Assembly: GCA_046154585.1 (NCBI GenBank)
Contig: JBJXDX010000150.1
Span: forward strand, 1-64,000
Source of the DNA: CADEFX01 sp046154585
GTDB taxonomy: Bacteria; Pseudomonadota; Alphaproteobacteria; Rhizobiales; Hyphomicrobiaceae
DNA: 64,000 bases
Direction of reading: 5' to 3'
Under the pieces are notes generated by a model. The model ran no database searches and was not told where the DNA came from. It worked only from the letters and a program-made list of their open reading frames with translations. The translations under genes were made by a program, and so were the position numbers. Positions 51,058 to 60,825 of this stretch are shown piece after piece (within the stretch, counting starts at the first letter, position 1; the number at the start of each line of letters is the position of its first letter).

Positions 51058-53264
51058 GAGCGCTGAACCTCGCCTTTTTCATCCATGCGAAAGCGCGGCG
51101 GGAAGCTTTCTTTCAGGGATTGCCCGCGACCCGACAGGCTCGGGTTGGTCATGAAGTAGCGATGGGCGTTGAATTCCGGCTCGCCGGCGACCGGGCTGAT
51201 GCGCGTGCTCACCCCGTCGCTGCCCAGCGACCAGCTCTGCTGATTGTCCTTCAGATTGGCGACCATGATCTGATCCAGAATCTGCTCGTGCACAGTGGGG
51301 TTGGTGATCGGCGCCATGACCTCCACCCGGCGGTCCAAGTTGCGGGGCATTAGGTCGGCGGAGCTGATATACACCAGCGCCTCGGGATGCGGGAGTCCGT
51401 GTCCACCGCCAAAACAGTAGACCCTTCCATGCTCGAGGAAGCGCCCGATAATGCTCTTGACGCGAATGTTCTCGGAAAGTCCGGGCACACCCGGGCGCAG
51501 GCAGCACACCCCCCTGACGACGAGCTCGATGGCAACGCCGGCCGCGCTTGCGTCATAGAGGCCCTCGATAATCTGGCCGTCGACGAGCGAGTTCATTTTC
51601 ATCCAGATGGCCGCAGGGCGGCCAGCCTTGGCGTGCGCAATCTCTTGGCGGATGTGGTCGAGGATACGGTTGCGGATACCGTTTGGGCTGGCGGCCATGA
51701 GTTCCAGCTCCGCCGGCTGCGCATATCCGGTCACAAAGTTGAAGATGCGGGTGACGTCGCGGCCCATGGTGGGATTGGCCGTGAAGAAGGACAGGTCGGT
51801 ATAGATGCGCGCCGTCTGCGGATGGTAGTTGCCGGTGCCGATATGGCAGTAGGTGGCAAGATCGGCGCCTTCTTTGCGCACGATCAGACCGAGCTTGGCG
51901 TGCGTTTTCAGCTCAAAAAAACCGTACACAACGTGGACGCCAGCACTCTCGAGATCGCGCGCCCAGCGGATGTTTGCGGCTTCGTCGAAGCGCGCCTTGA
52001 GCTCCACCACGGCTGTAACGGACTTTCCCTGGTCGGCCGCCTCCTTCAGTGCACGGATGATAGGGCTGTCCTTGGACGTGCGGTAGAGCGTCCATTTGAT
52101 CGCCAGCACATCGGGATCGGCGCCAGCCTGGCGCAGAAACTGCACCACCACGTCGAAGGATTCGTAGGGATGATGGACAACGATGTCTTTCGCCTTGATG
52201 GCGGCGAAGCAGTCGCCGTTGTATTCGCGGATGCGCTCGGGAAAACGCGTGTTGAACGGCTTGAAGACGAGATCGGGGCGTTCGGACACGATCAGCTGCG
52301 ACGTATCGGCGAGGCCCAGCAGACCCTCTTGCAGATAAACGTCGTCCTCGCCGACGCGGAGTTGCTCGACGACGAAGCTGCGCAACTCGGCCGGCATCGG
52401 ACCGTCAATCTCGAGACGAATGACGGAGCCCCGCCGCCGCCGCTTGAGCGCGCTCTCGAAGGAGCGCACCAGATCTTCTGCCTCTTCCTCGATCTCGATG
52501 TCGCTGTCGCGCAGCACGCGAAATGCACCCTGCCGCGTGGCCTGGTAACCCGGGAAGAGTCGCGAGACGAAATGGCCGATCAGGGTTTCGACGCGCATGA
52601 AACGGATCGGCGCCACGGCCTTGGCCGGTGTGCCTTCGGCGTGCGGGAGCCGGATGAAGCGCTCGAGCTGCCCGGGTACGGGCATCACGGCGTGCATGGT
52701 CGATTTGTCCGTCTCATGCACCAGCTCGAGGCCGATGGTGAAGCCTCGATTAGGGACGAACGGAAACGGGTGCGCCGGATCGACGGCGATCGGCGTCAGG
52801 ATCGGGAAGACATGCGAGATGAAGTGGGTTTCGAGCCACGTTTGCTCGGGCTTGGTCAAGCTTTTGGGCTCGACGATGGCGATACCGACGCTTTCCATCT
52901 CGGCCTTCAGCAAGGACCAGGATTCTTGCTGATCGCGCGAGAGGCTCGCCACCATGCGGTTGATGGCGCCGAGCTGCTGCTCGGCCGTCAGCCCGTCCTG
53001 GCTGACGCTCTGCACCTTAGCCACCACCTGGCCATGCAGGCCGGCGACGCGGACCATGTAGAATTCATCGAGATTGGAGGCGGAGATCGACAGGAAGCGG
53101 AGCCGTTCGAGCAAGGGATGCCGCGTGTTCCTCGCTTCCTCTAGGACACGGCGATTGAATTGAAGCCACGAGAGCTCCCGGTTGAAGAAGCGTCTCGGGT
53201 CGCTTGGCGCGACCACATCAGGCATCTTGGCCTTGCTGCGGGTCCGCCCCTTGATCGAACTCAT
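51054..53264 (-). CDS. ppk: Polyphosphate kinase 1
   Basis: 736 aa from ATG 53264, preceded by GGGAGA; a longer frame starts at 53309. RFFNRELSWLQFNRRVLEEA opens the N domain. The two catalytic His regions are near FDVVVQFLRQAGADP/KWTLYR and ATYCHIGTGNYHPQTARIYTD (the phosphorylated His in the latter). It makes polyphosphate from ATP. Confidence 0.95.
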   Translation of the reverse strand: MSSIKGRTRSKAKMPDVVAPSDPRRFFNRELSWLQFNRRVLEEARNTRHPLLERLRFLSISASNLDEFYMVRVAGLHGQVVAKVQSVSQDGLTAEQQLGAINRMVASLSRDQQESWSLLKAEMESVGIAIVEPKSLTKPEQTWLETHFISHVFPILTPIAVDPAHPFPFVPNRGFTIGLELVHETDKSTMHAVMPVPGQLERFIRLPHAEGTPAKAVAPIRFMRVETLIGHFVSRLFPGYQATRQGAFRVLRDSDIEIEEEAEDLVRSFESALKRRRRGSVIRLEIDGPMPAELRSFVVEQLRVGEDDVYLQEGLLGLADTSQLIVSERPDLVFKPFNTRFPERIREYNGDCFAAIKAKDIVVHHPYESFDVVVQFLRQAGADPDVLAIKWTLYRTSKDSPIIRALKEAADQGKSVTAVVELKARFDEAANIRWARDLESAGVHVVYGFFELKTHAKLGLIVRKEGADLATYCHIGTGNYHPQTARIYTDLSFFTANPTMGRDVTRIFNFVTGYAQPAELELMAASPNGIRNRILDHIRQEIAHAKAGRPAAIWMKMNSLVDGQIIEGLYDASAAGVAIELVVRGVCCLRPGVPGLSENIRVKSIIGRFLEHGRVYCFGGGHGLPHPEALVYISSADLMPRNLDRRVEVMAPITNPTVHEQILDQIMVANLKDNQQSWSLGSDGVSTRISPVAGEPEFNAHRYFMTNPSLSGRGQSLKESFPPRFRMDEKGEVQRS

Positions 53265-53349
53265 TCCGGTCTCCCTTGCTGCACCCGCGCGACGGGCACA
53301 ATGTGACATGTGCCCATGTCACAAACACCGGGCAAGGCCACGGAAAGGG

Positions 53350-54093
53350 TCACGGGCCGGCTCCCCCGCGCAGTGCCGCCAGGGCCTCGGCCGCGAGCGA
53401 CCGCGTCACCTTGCGGCGCAAGGCGAGGGCCCGGCGATCGATCTCCGCCACGATGCCCCTGGCGGCCGCCATGGAGCGTTCCATATGCAGGGCAACATGC
53501 TCGACCACGTGCGGTTCCACGACAAGCTGCCGATCGGTGAACAGCTTGACCAGAACGGCTTTCAGAAGGGTTTCGTCGGGCGCCTCAATGGCGACCATCG
53601 GCAGGGCCCGGAGCCGCGAGCGCAGGTCGGGCAGCGACGTCTGCAACTCGCCCGGGGGACGGGCGGAGGTCAGCAGCAGGGAATAACCCTGCTCGCGGGC
53701 CAGGTTGAGGAGATGGAACAGCATCGGCTCGTCGGCGATGCCCCGGTCGATGTCCTCGATCACGAGCGCACCGGCGGTGCGCAACGTGGCGACGGCTGCC
53801 TCGCTGATGCTTGCCGCCGCCAGCACACCCGCGCCGGCCTTCAAGCGCCAAACGTGGGCGAGATGGGTCTTGCCGGACCCCGGAGGCCCGACTACGAGCG
53901 AGCTGGCAAGCGGCCAGTCCGGCCAGCGATCAATGAGCGCCACCGCAGCACTGTTGGCGGCGCTGACGAGGTAATCCTCCGCGCCGAAAGCCGGACGATG
54001 CGGGAGATCGAGCACGAACTGCCGGGGCTCATCTCCCGGGACGGACCCAGCTTCGCCAACGGTCCTAGGCTGGCCCACGTCCGGTGCCTCCAT
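53350..54093 (-). CDS. hdaA: DnaA-related regulatory ATPase Hda/HdaA
   Basis: 247 aa from ATG 54093. RQFVLDLPHRPAFGAEDYLVS opens an AAA+ domain with Walker A GPPGSGKTHLAH, a B motif ALVIEDID and a short lid. There is no DnaA domain IV. In Caulobacter HdaA stimulates hydrolysis of DnaA-ATP after initiation. It overlaps the end of the upstream transporter gene by 29 nt. Confidence 0.88.
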   Translation of the reverse strand: MEAPDVGQPRTVGEAGSVPGDEPRQFVLDLPHRPAFGAEDYLVSAANSAAVALIDRWPDWPLASSLVVGPPGSGKTHLAHVWRLKAGAGVLAAASISEAAVATLRTAGALVIEDIDRGIADEPMLFHLLNLAREQGYSLLLTSARPPGELQTSLPDLRSRLRALPMVAIEAPDETLLKAVLVKLFTDRQLVVEPHVVEHVALHMERSMAAARGIVAEIDRRALALRRKVTRSLAAEALAALRGGAGP

Positions 54094-55138
54094 ACACGGA
54101 GCTTTCGAGATAAAGCTCGAGCGCGAAGCGGACCAGCACGCCAATTGCGGCGGCAACAGGGACGGCAACGAGGACGCCGACGAAACCGAACAGATAACTG
54201 AATACGAACAGCGAAAAGATCAGCCAGACGGGATGCAGTCCAACCTTCTCGCCGACGATCTTAGGACTGAGCACGGCTGAATCTACGACCATCCCGGCGA
54301 CGTAAATTCCGAGCACGGTGAGCAGGAGCGGGACATTCGGCCACCCTTGCGTGATGGCGACGGCACCTGCGGTGAGAAGACCGAGCGCCCAGCCCACGAA
54401 TGGAACGAACGCGAACAGGCCCGTTGCAAGCCCGATCAGCAAACCGTACCGCACGCCCGCAATAGAAAGTGCAATCGCATAGTACACCGCAAGGATGAGG
54501 CAGATGGTGCCCTGCCCGCGGATGAAAGCCGAGACCGCGCCGTTGACGTCCTGCGCGAGGCGCCGGATCGTTTGCACATGATCGCGCGGCAGCCAGCCGT
54601 CTATCTTGTCGAGCATCGGATGCCAGTCGATCAGCAGGTAGAACACCACGACCGGGGTAATCAGCAGCAGCGACAGGAAATTGATGATCGCCAGCCCCTG
54701 GTTCCACAGCGAGCCCAGGACGGCGGCGAGCGCTCCCGACCAGTTCTGCGACAGTTGGTCGAAGGCACGCTCCAGGCCCGGGCGAACCATGGGAAAGCGA
54801 TCGCCGAGCCAGGATGCGACCCACGCCTCGAAGGCCTGCTTGAGGCGGTCGAGATCGGCCGGCAGGTTATCGGCCAGCTGGCGAAACTGGTTGGCCATGA
54901 ACGGGACGAGCAGGATCAGCGCAACCGCCACAACGAGGGCGACCACGACCACAATAAGGATCCCAGAGGTGACGCGCCCCAATCCGAACCGCTCCAGGGC
55001 ATCCGCCAGAGGATTGAGGAAGTAGGCGAGCACCATGCCTGCCACGAACGGCAGCAGGATGTCCTTCAACAGGGCGACCAGCAGAAAGAAAGCAACCGCA
55101 ACGAAGAGCCAGAACAGAACCTGCCTCTGCACGCGCAT
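54065..55138 (-). CDS. AI-2E family (PerM/UPF0118) transporter
   Basis: 357 aa with about eight membrane segments. Typical patterns: FLLVALLKDILLPFVAGMVLAYFLNPLAD at the start, and PFVGWALGLLTAGAVA, VLGIYVAGMVVDSAVLSPKIVGEKVGLHPVWL at the end. The substrate is unknown in most members; some export ions or signals. In the same direction as, and overlapping, hdaA. Confidence 0.9.
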   Translation of the reverse strand: MRVQRQVLFWLFVAVAFFLLVALLKDILLPFVAGMVLAYFLNPLADALERFGLGRVTSGILIVVVVALVVAVALILLVPFMANQFRQLADNLPADLDRLKQAFEAWVASWLGDRFPMVRPGLERAFDQLSQNWSGALAAVLGSLWNQGLAIINFLSLLLITPVVVFYLLIDWHPMLDKIDGWLPRDHVQTIRRLAQDVNGAVSAFIRGQGTICLILAVYYAIALSIAGVRYGLLIGLATGLFAFVPFVGWALGLLTAGAVAITQGWPNVPLLLTVLGIYVAGMVVDSAVLSPKIVGEKVGLHPVWLIFSLFVFSYLFGFVGVLVAVPVAAAIGVLVRFALELYLESSVYGGTGRGPA

Positions 55139-55184
55139 TTACGCCCCCATCCCCCGTCCGCGAGCCGCATCCGCGGAAAATGTC

Positions 55185-55787
55185 TCAGACTTTCGTACCA
55201 TCCGAGGCGCCGGACTCGTAGCCCGCCATGTGACGTAGCCACGTCTTGAGATAGATGGCCAGGGAGAGAACGGTAAGCGTCCCCGTGATCCACACCAGCG
55301 CACTGCGGATGCCGTCGATCTCGAGGGAAAAGCCCTCGGCGGCCAGCACGGTAGCAGCCAACACGATCTGCGCCACCGTGTTGGCCTTGCTGATGGCCAA
55401 GGGCTTCATCTGAAGTGGCTGGCCGAACACGCCCGAGATCAGAACCGCGGCCACGATCAGAATGTCGCGGGAGACGACAGCGACGACCAGCCACAGCGGC
55501 AGGGCTTTCGACACGCCGAGCGCGATGTAGACGCTGACGATGAGCAGTTTGTCGGCGAGCGGATCGAGATAGGCACCGAGGCCCGTTTCCAGCCCGAAGC
55601 GCTTGGCTAGGAAGCCGTCGACGGCATCGCTGAGGCCGGCGATGACCACGAGATAGAACGCGGCCTGGGAATTGCCCGTAACGAGCAGCCAAAAAATGAT
55701 CGGAACGAGAATAACCCGGCCGAGGGTGATGATGTTGGGAAGGCTCACGGACGATCCGACTGAATGATGGACGGCGAGCCGATGCAT
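55185..55787 (-). CDS. CDP-alcohol phosphatidyltransferase (PgsA-like)
   Basis: 200 aa from ATG 55787. The family motif D-G-x2-A-(K)-x8-G-x3-D-x3-D is present as DGFLAKRFGLETGLGAYLDPLADK, with six hydrophobic segments. It transfers a phosphatidyl group from CDP-diacylglycerol to an alcohol, for example glycerol-3-phosphate. Assignment to PgsA itself is not certain. Confidence 0.85.
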   Translation of the reverse strand: MHRLAVHHSVGSSVSLPNIITLGRVILVPIIFWLLVTGNSQAAFYLVVIAGLSDAVDGFLAKRFGLETGLGAYLDPLADKLLIVSVYIALGVSKALPLWLVVAVVSRDILIVAAVLISGVFGQPLQMKPLAISKANTVAQIVLAATVLAAEGFSLEIDGIRSALVWITGTLTVLSLAIYLKTWLRHMAGYESGASDGTKV

Positions 55788-55900
55788 TGCGGCGCCGGAG
55801 ACTAGCGCCAATCATGCCGTTCGCGATTGGTACAGAAGCTCCCTTCCGGAGCCCTCTGCGCGTCAATCTAGCCGGGGCAGGCAGGCCCCGTCGAGGGCTA

Positions 55901-55971
55901 GAGCAGGATCGTTTCGGATTGAATTACCTTGCCTTATCGTAGGCGCCTCGGCCGAAACGTGAATCCTGCTC
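55901..55971. repeat. Extragenic palindromic repeat
   Basis: GAGCAGGAT (55901-55909) and CGTTTCGG (55910-55917) pair with CCGAAACG (55952-55959) and ATCCTGCTC (55963-55971). Large hairpin in the gap between the pgsA-like and DUF2066 genes; this layout is typical of dispersed palindromes in Rhizobiales. Confidence 0.65.
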
Positions 55972-56071
55972 CAATTTATAAGTTTAGAGTGCGATTCACG
56001 TGTCGCGGCGGAGCCGCGCTACGCGAGGACGCATGGAAGCTGGAAGTGCTTCCATTTGCAACGATCGCGCT

Positions 56072-57301
56072 CTACCGGCGGCTCAGAACCCAGCCGCCGC
56101 CTGCGCTGCGCAGCGCCAGGCCATGTTCGGTCAGGGCGTCCGCCAGGCGCTCGGCACCGCCGGGGTATTTCAGGGCGACCCGGGCGCCCCGGGCCGAAAG
56201 CCCTTCGACCTCCAGATCGGCGACGTCCGGCGTCTGAGCGAGTTGGCGGCTGATGACCTGCCATTCGCCCATGCCGGAGAATTCCACCGCGATGCGCAAC
56301 GCATCGCCCTGGCCGTGGGAGGCCGCAATGGCCCCGCCGGAACCACCCCCACCGTAGCTGTCTCGGCCGCCGCGCACGTTGGTGACCTTCCAGCGGCCCT
56401 CGATGATGGCGAGCGAGATGACGGCGGCCAGCTCGGCCGTGTAGGCCAGATCCGTTCCATCGAGCCGGTAGTTGCGCACGAGCTTGAACGGGCCGGCCGA
56501 ATCCTGCCCGGCCAGAGTCACGCGCACGCGACGGTTGCCAGGATCGGGCTCGAGCAAGGCGAGGACGATGGTGCCGGCCTGATAGTTGCTGGCGAACGCG
56601 CGCGTGGCAACGACATCGCCACCCGCCACCGCATTGACGACGTCGGCCCGCACCTCGCTCTTCGCCGGCTTCAGATTAAGCGGCGTGATGGTGTTGGCGA
56701 GATCCAGGGCTTTCCACGCATAAAGCCAGGCATCGGAGCCGCGCGCCTCCGAGAACGGCTCCTGGGCACCCGCGCCGGTGCCCGGAGCCCGGTATACGGG
56801 CACCAGCGTCACAGGCTCGGCCTGACGATCAAGGAATGGGATGCCGGCCTGCTCCAGCAGGCGGCGCACGCCGTCGGGCTGAAAGGAGAAGTCGTAGCTG
56901 GCGATGTATTCCGTCGAGGAATTGCGCTCGGAGCGCACGGCAAAGCCCTCGATGAGATCGGCCGCACGCGTATCGCGCAGAGCGTCCAGCCGGCGATAGG
57001 CGGTGACGGGAACGAGACGCTTGAGCAGCGAGCGGAAAGCGGCCTGCTGGCCGTCGGCGATGGCTTTTTCCTTGGCTGCCACGGCGTCGGCCGCGCGTGC
57101 CTCGACGGGATAGTTGCCGATGACGAAAATCTTGTCCTGGGACGGTGCCGCACCCGCTGCTCCGGGTTGCGCCAAGGCAATGGCGAGTGCAGGCCATAGG
57201 GCCCTGCTGATGCGTCGCTTTAACCGGTTCCCACCCACAGCCTTATCCAAGGTCCGCCCGCTCAACCGCTGCCGCGCGAGACGTGATATGCACACAGGCA
57301 T
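56072..57301 (-). CDS. DUF2066 protein, exported
   Basis: About 409 aa from ATG 57301; GTG 57238 would give a shorter N-terminus before the hydrophobic ALWPALAIALAQPGAAGA signal segment. The rest matches DUF2066 (GNYPVEARAADAVAAKEKAIADGQQAAFRSLLKRLVP...). Family role unknown, probably periplasmic. Divergent from purM. Confidence 0.75.
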   Translation of the reverse strand: MPVCISRLARQRLSGRTLDKAVGGNRLKRRISRALWPALAIALAQPGAAGAAPSQDKIFVIGNYPVEARAADAVAAKEKAIADGQQAAFRSLLKRLVPVTAYRRLDALRDTRAADLIEGFAVRSERNSSTEYIASYDFSFQPDGVRRLLEQAGIPFLDRQAEPVTLVPVYRAPGTGAGAQEPFSEARGSDAWLYAWKALDLANTITPLNLKPAKSEVRADVVNAVAGGDVVATRAFASNYQAGTIVLALLEPDPGNRRVRVTLAGQDSAGPFKLVRNYRLDGTDLAYTAELAAVISLAIIEGRWKVTNVRGGRDSYGGGGSGGAIAASHGQGDALRIAVEFSGMGEWQVISRQLAQTPDVADLEVEGLSARGARVALKYPGGAERLADALTEHGLALRSAGGGWVLSRR

Positions 57302-57424
57302 CTTCCGGCGCAAGTTGCCGATGGGCCGCTCTGTTGCTATGCCCGCCATCTCCGGCCACCAATAGGGCGGAAGTTGGATTGGGCGCACTGCTGCGCCAAG
57401 CCCCGATGGAGCCTCAAGAGCGTC

Positions 57425-58558
57425 ATGCCCCGACCTGGATCAGGCCGCAACAGCACGATCTCCTACCGCGATTCAGGTGTGGATATCGATGCGGGCAATG
57501 CGCTGGTCCAGGCGATCAAGCCGCTGGTGCGCGAGACGCGGCGTCCCGGAGCCGATGCCGATCTGGGCGGATTCGGCGGCCTCTTCGATCTGAAGCGGGC
57601 CGGCTTCAATGACCCGATCCTGGTGGCAGCCAACGACGGCGTCGGCACCAAGCTCAAGATCGCCATCGAGAGCGGACGGCACGAGACCATCGGCATCGAC
57701 CTGGTGGCGATGTGCGTCAACGATCTGGTGGTGCAGGGCGCCGAGCCGCTGTTCTTCCTGGACTACTTCGCAGCGGGCAAGCTCGAGGTCGCGCATGCGC
57801 GCACGGTGGTCGCGGGGATCGCAGAGGGATGCAAGCAGGCCGGCTGCGCCCTGATCGGCGGCGAGACGGCGGAGATGCCGGGGCTCTATGCCGCTGGCGA
57901 CTACGATCTGGCAGGGTTTGCCGTGGGTGCGGCAGAGCGCGGAGAGATCCTGCCGCGATCCGATATCGAAGCGGGTGACGTGCTGATCGGATTGCCGTCC
58001 TCGGGTGTGCATTCCAACGGATACTCGCTGGTGCGCCGGCTGGTCGCCGAAGAAGGGCTGGGCTGGGACGCGGCGGCGCCGTTCGCGTCGGGGCAGAGTG
58101 TAGCGGAAGCGCTGCTCGTGCCGACAAGGATCTATGTGAAGCCGGTGCTCGCAGCGATTCGCGCGACGGGTGGCAGCGGCGCTGATGCCGCAATCAAGGG
58201 GCTGTCGCATATCACCGGCGGCGGGTTGGCGGAAAATCTGCCGCGCGTTTTGCCCAACGGAATGGCGGCGCATGTCGATCTCGCGACATGGCAGGCGTCT
58301 GCCGTATTCGGCTGGCTGCAACGCGCGGGCAATCTCGACGATGCGGAGATGCTGCGCACATTCAACTGCGGCATCGGCATGGTGGTGATCGCGGCGCGGG
58401 ACCGTGCAGAGGCGGTGATGGCTGCGCTGGCGGATGCAGGCGAGCCGCCGATCCGCATCGGCGAGGTGGAACAGGGGCGAGGGGTAAAGACGCAGGCCAA
58501 AGGCAAGGGCGAAGCCGAGGCCGTTCGCGTCTCAGGCAAGTTGGGATTTGGGTCGTGA
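57425..58558 (+). CDS. purM: Phosphoribosylformylglycinamidine cyclo-ligase (AIR synthetase)
   Basis: 377 aa from ATG 57425. SYRDSGVDIDAGN, ANDGVGTKLKIA, CVNDLVVQGAEPLFFLDYFA, IGGETAEMPG, LPSSGVHSNGYSLVR and HITGGGLAEN are all PurM signatures. It closes the imidazole ring in purine synthesis. Its TGA overlaps the GTG of purN. Confidence 0.96.
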   Translation: MPRPGSGRNSTISYRDSGVDIDAGNALVQAIKPLVRETRRPGADADLGGFGGLFDLKRAGFNDPILVAANDGVGTKLKIAIESGRHETIGIDLVAMCVNDLVVQGAEPLFFLDYFAAGKLEVAHARTVVAGIAEGCKQAGCALIGGETAEMPGLYAAGDYDLAGFAVGAAERGEILPRSDIEAGDVLIGLPSSGVHSNGYSLVRRLVAEEGLGWDAAAPFASGQSVAEALLVPTRIYVKPVLAAIRATGGSGADAAIKGLSHITGGGLAENLPRVLPNGMAAHVDLATWQASAVFGWLQRAGNLDDAEMLRTFNCGIGMVVIAARDRAEAVMAALADAGEPPIRIGEVEQGRGVKTQAKGKGEAEAVRVSGKLGFGS

Positions 58559-59205
58559 CCAAGCGGCGCGTCGCCATCCTGATTTCGGGCCGGGGCACGA
58601 ACATGGTGTCGCTGGCGGAGGCGGCGCGCACGCCGGACTATCCGGCTGAGATCGTGCTGGTGATTTCGAACCGTCCCAATGCGCAGGGGATCGAACGCGC
58701 ACGGGCGCTCGGGCTCAAGACGGCCGTGATCGACCACAAGACCTTTCCGTCACGCGAGGCTTTCGACGAGGCCGTCGAGGCAGCGCTGCTGGCGGAGCGC
58801 ATCGAGCTCGTGTGCCAGGCCGGGTTCATGCGCATCCAGTCGGCGCCGTTCGCCACACGCTGGGTCGGCCGGCAGCTCAATATCCATCCGTCGCTGCTGC
58901 CGCTGTTCAAGGGATTGCATCCGCACCAGCAAGCCCTCGACGCCGGGGTTCGCATCTCGGGTTGCACCGTGCATTTCGTGACGCCTGAACTCGACGCCGG
59001 TCCCATCGTCGCGCAGGCGGCGGTGCCCGTGCTCGCGACCGATACCGCAACCACGCTTGAAGCCCGTATCCTATTGGCAGAACACCAGTTGTATCCGCAT
59101 GCGCTTCGCCTCGTGGCGTCGGGCGCAGCGGTGCTAAACGGCGACAAGGTGACGCTGCCCAACAGCGTTAACCAGGGCGGGTCCCTGCTCTCGCCAGCCC
59201 CCTGA
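58555..59205 (+). CDS. purN: Phosphoribosylglycinamide formyltransferase
   Basis: 216 aa from GTG 58555, coupled to purM. ISGRGTNM binds phosphate, NIHPSLLPLFKG holds the catalytic Asn and His, and ELDAGPI the Asp. It adds the formyl group to GAR in purine synthesis. Confidence 0.96.
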   Translation: MTKRRVAILISGRGTNMVSLAEAARTPDYPAEIVLVISNRPNAQGIERARALGLKTAVIDHKTFPSREAFDEAVEAALLAERIELVCQAGFMRIQSAPFATRWVGRQLNIHPSLLPLFKGLHPHQQALDAGVRISGCTVHFVTPELDAGPIVAQAAVPVLATDTATTLEARILLAEHQLYPHALRLVASGAAVLNGDKVTLPNSVNQGGSLLSPAP

Positions 59206-59452
59206 AGCCGCGTTACATCCACAACACACACCTGACGCAAGTGCATAGCTGCGTCAGGAGGTTGAATAGACACTGCGACGGCTTAAATGCTACGTGCCGG
59301 GGCAGGCTTATGAACGTAACGGCCCTATCAAGCGACCAAATGTATGCAGGGAGAGGCGTAGCGGGTTTGCCAAGGGAGCTGTCGGCGGACTGATTCTGCA
59401 GGCGACCGGCACGTTGGTTCTGCAGGCTCGGTAGGCGCAAAGGCCCAGATTT

Positions 59453-60811
59453 ATGAACGCACTTCCACCTCATACGCACCAGCTCGGCGAGGCGTCGAGC
59501 ATCTGGTTCAAGCTGACGCCGCTGCTCAAAGGACCGGACAATCCGATGTCCATCCTCATGCAGATGACCGAGCGCTACGGCAGCGTCATTCCGATGAACA
59601 TGGGCGACCAGCGGGTCGTACTGCTGTCGGACCCCGACCATTTCAAGCGCGTGCTGGTGACGAAGGTTGACGACTACATCAAATACTTCGACGGCCTGAA
59701 GCCGGTGTTCGGCAAGTCGATGATCACGCACGACGGCGCCCTGTGGCAGAAGATCCGCATGCCGCAGCAGCCGGCGTTCCATCCCGACATGTTTGCCGAG
59801 TACATCCCGTATTTCCTCGATGCCATCCGCAGCAAGATGGAGCTGTGGACGAAGCTTGCCCAGACGGGCGAGAGCGTCGAGATGGTGGAACAGACATGGA
59901 CGCTCGCCGCGGACATGATCTGCAAGGCGCTGTTTGATCGCGACATGCCGTTCAATCCGCACTTCGTGTTCAAGTGCGTGAAGACCTACACCGACGTGAT
60001 GAACCACAAGTCGATCCGCCTGAAGAAGGTGGCCGGCCAGGATTTCGAGATTACGGAAGAGGATGCCGCCAAGGCGATGGACGTGTGGGCCGGCGTGCCG
60101 CCCATGGTGTTCGACGCCGATCCGCGCGAGGAGCGCGAGCGCACTTTGCTGAAGATGATCCAGGCTGCCGCCGCCGATCCGGCGATTCCGGAATTCGACG
60201 AGCAGCAGGCGGTCGATGAGCTGAAGCAGTATCTGTGGGCCGGCACGGAGACGACGGCGCTGACGCTGGCGTGGGCCCTGTATCTGACCTCGCAGCATCC
60301 GGAAGCCAGCGAGCTCATCCGCAAGGAGGGCGAGACGACCTACGGCGACCGGCCGCCGACTGCGGCCGACTACTCCGCGCTCGCCTACACGCGCGCGGTG
60401 ATCCAGGAGACGATGCGGCTGTTTCCGCCAATCTGGATGCTGATGCGGGTGGCGTCCAAGCCCGACGTCATCGCGGACAAGGAGATTCGCCCGGGCGACC
60501 GTGTGGCACTGTTCGCGTATGGCGCGCATCACAGTGACAAGTACTGGGAAACTCCGGAGCAGTTCCTGCCGGAGCGCTGGCTCGGTGATGCGGCTAAGAA
60601 GCGCAAGCCCTACACCTACCTGCCGTTCGGCGGCGGCAAGCGGGCCTGCATCGGCGGTGCCATGAGCCAGGTGGAGAACACGCTGGCGTTGTCGATCCTG
60701 TTGCGGCGCTTCCGGCCCGAATATGTCGGCAACACGCCGCCGGGCATCAATGCGACGGTGACGCTGACGCCCAAGGGCGGGCTGATGTTCAAGATCCACG
60801 AACGTAGCTGA
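59453..60811 (+). CDS. Cytochrome P450
   Basis: 452 aa, soluble. I-helix AGTETTALTLAW (oxygen activation), ETMR (ExxR), PERWLGD (meander) and the heme loop FGGGKRACIGG with the Cys ligand. The closeness of the motifs to CYP4/CYP102-like families suggests fatty-acid or terpenoid hydroxylation, but the substrate is not known. Redox partners are not next to it. Two copies of TTCTGCAGGC lie 30-60 bp upstream of the start. Confidence 0.92.
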   Translation: MNALPPHTHQLGEASSIWFKLTPLLKGPDNPMSILMQMTERYGSVIPMNMGDQRVVLLSDPDHFKRVLVTKVDDYIKYFDGLKPVFGKSMITHDGALWQKIRMPQQPAFHPDMFAEYIPYFLDAIRSKMELWTKLAQTGESVEMVEQTWTLAADMICKALFDRDMPFNPHFVFKCVKTYTDVMNHKSIRLKKVAGQDFEITEEDAAKAMDVWAGVPPMVFDADPREERERTLLKMIQAAAADPAIPEFDEQQAVDELKQYLWAGTETTALTLAWALYLTSQHPEASELIRKEGETTYGDRPPTAADYSALAYTRAVIQETMRLFPPIWMLMRVASKPDVIADKEIRPGDRVALFAYGAHHSDKYWETPEQFLPERWLGDAAKKRKPYTYLPFGGGKRACIGGAMSQVENTLALSILLRRFRPEYVGNTPPGINATVTLTPKGGLMFKIHERS

Positions 60812-60825
60812 CGCGCGATAGTCGA

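Noticed and set aside
51387..53144. 585-codon plus-strand frame within ppk
   Set aside because: Antisense to polyphosphate kinase; His/Asp/Arg-rich shadow translation.
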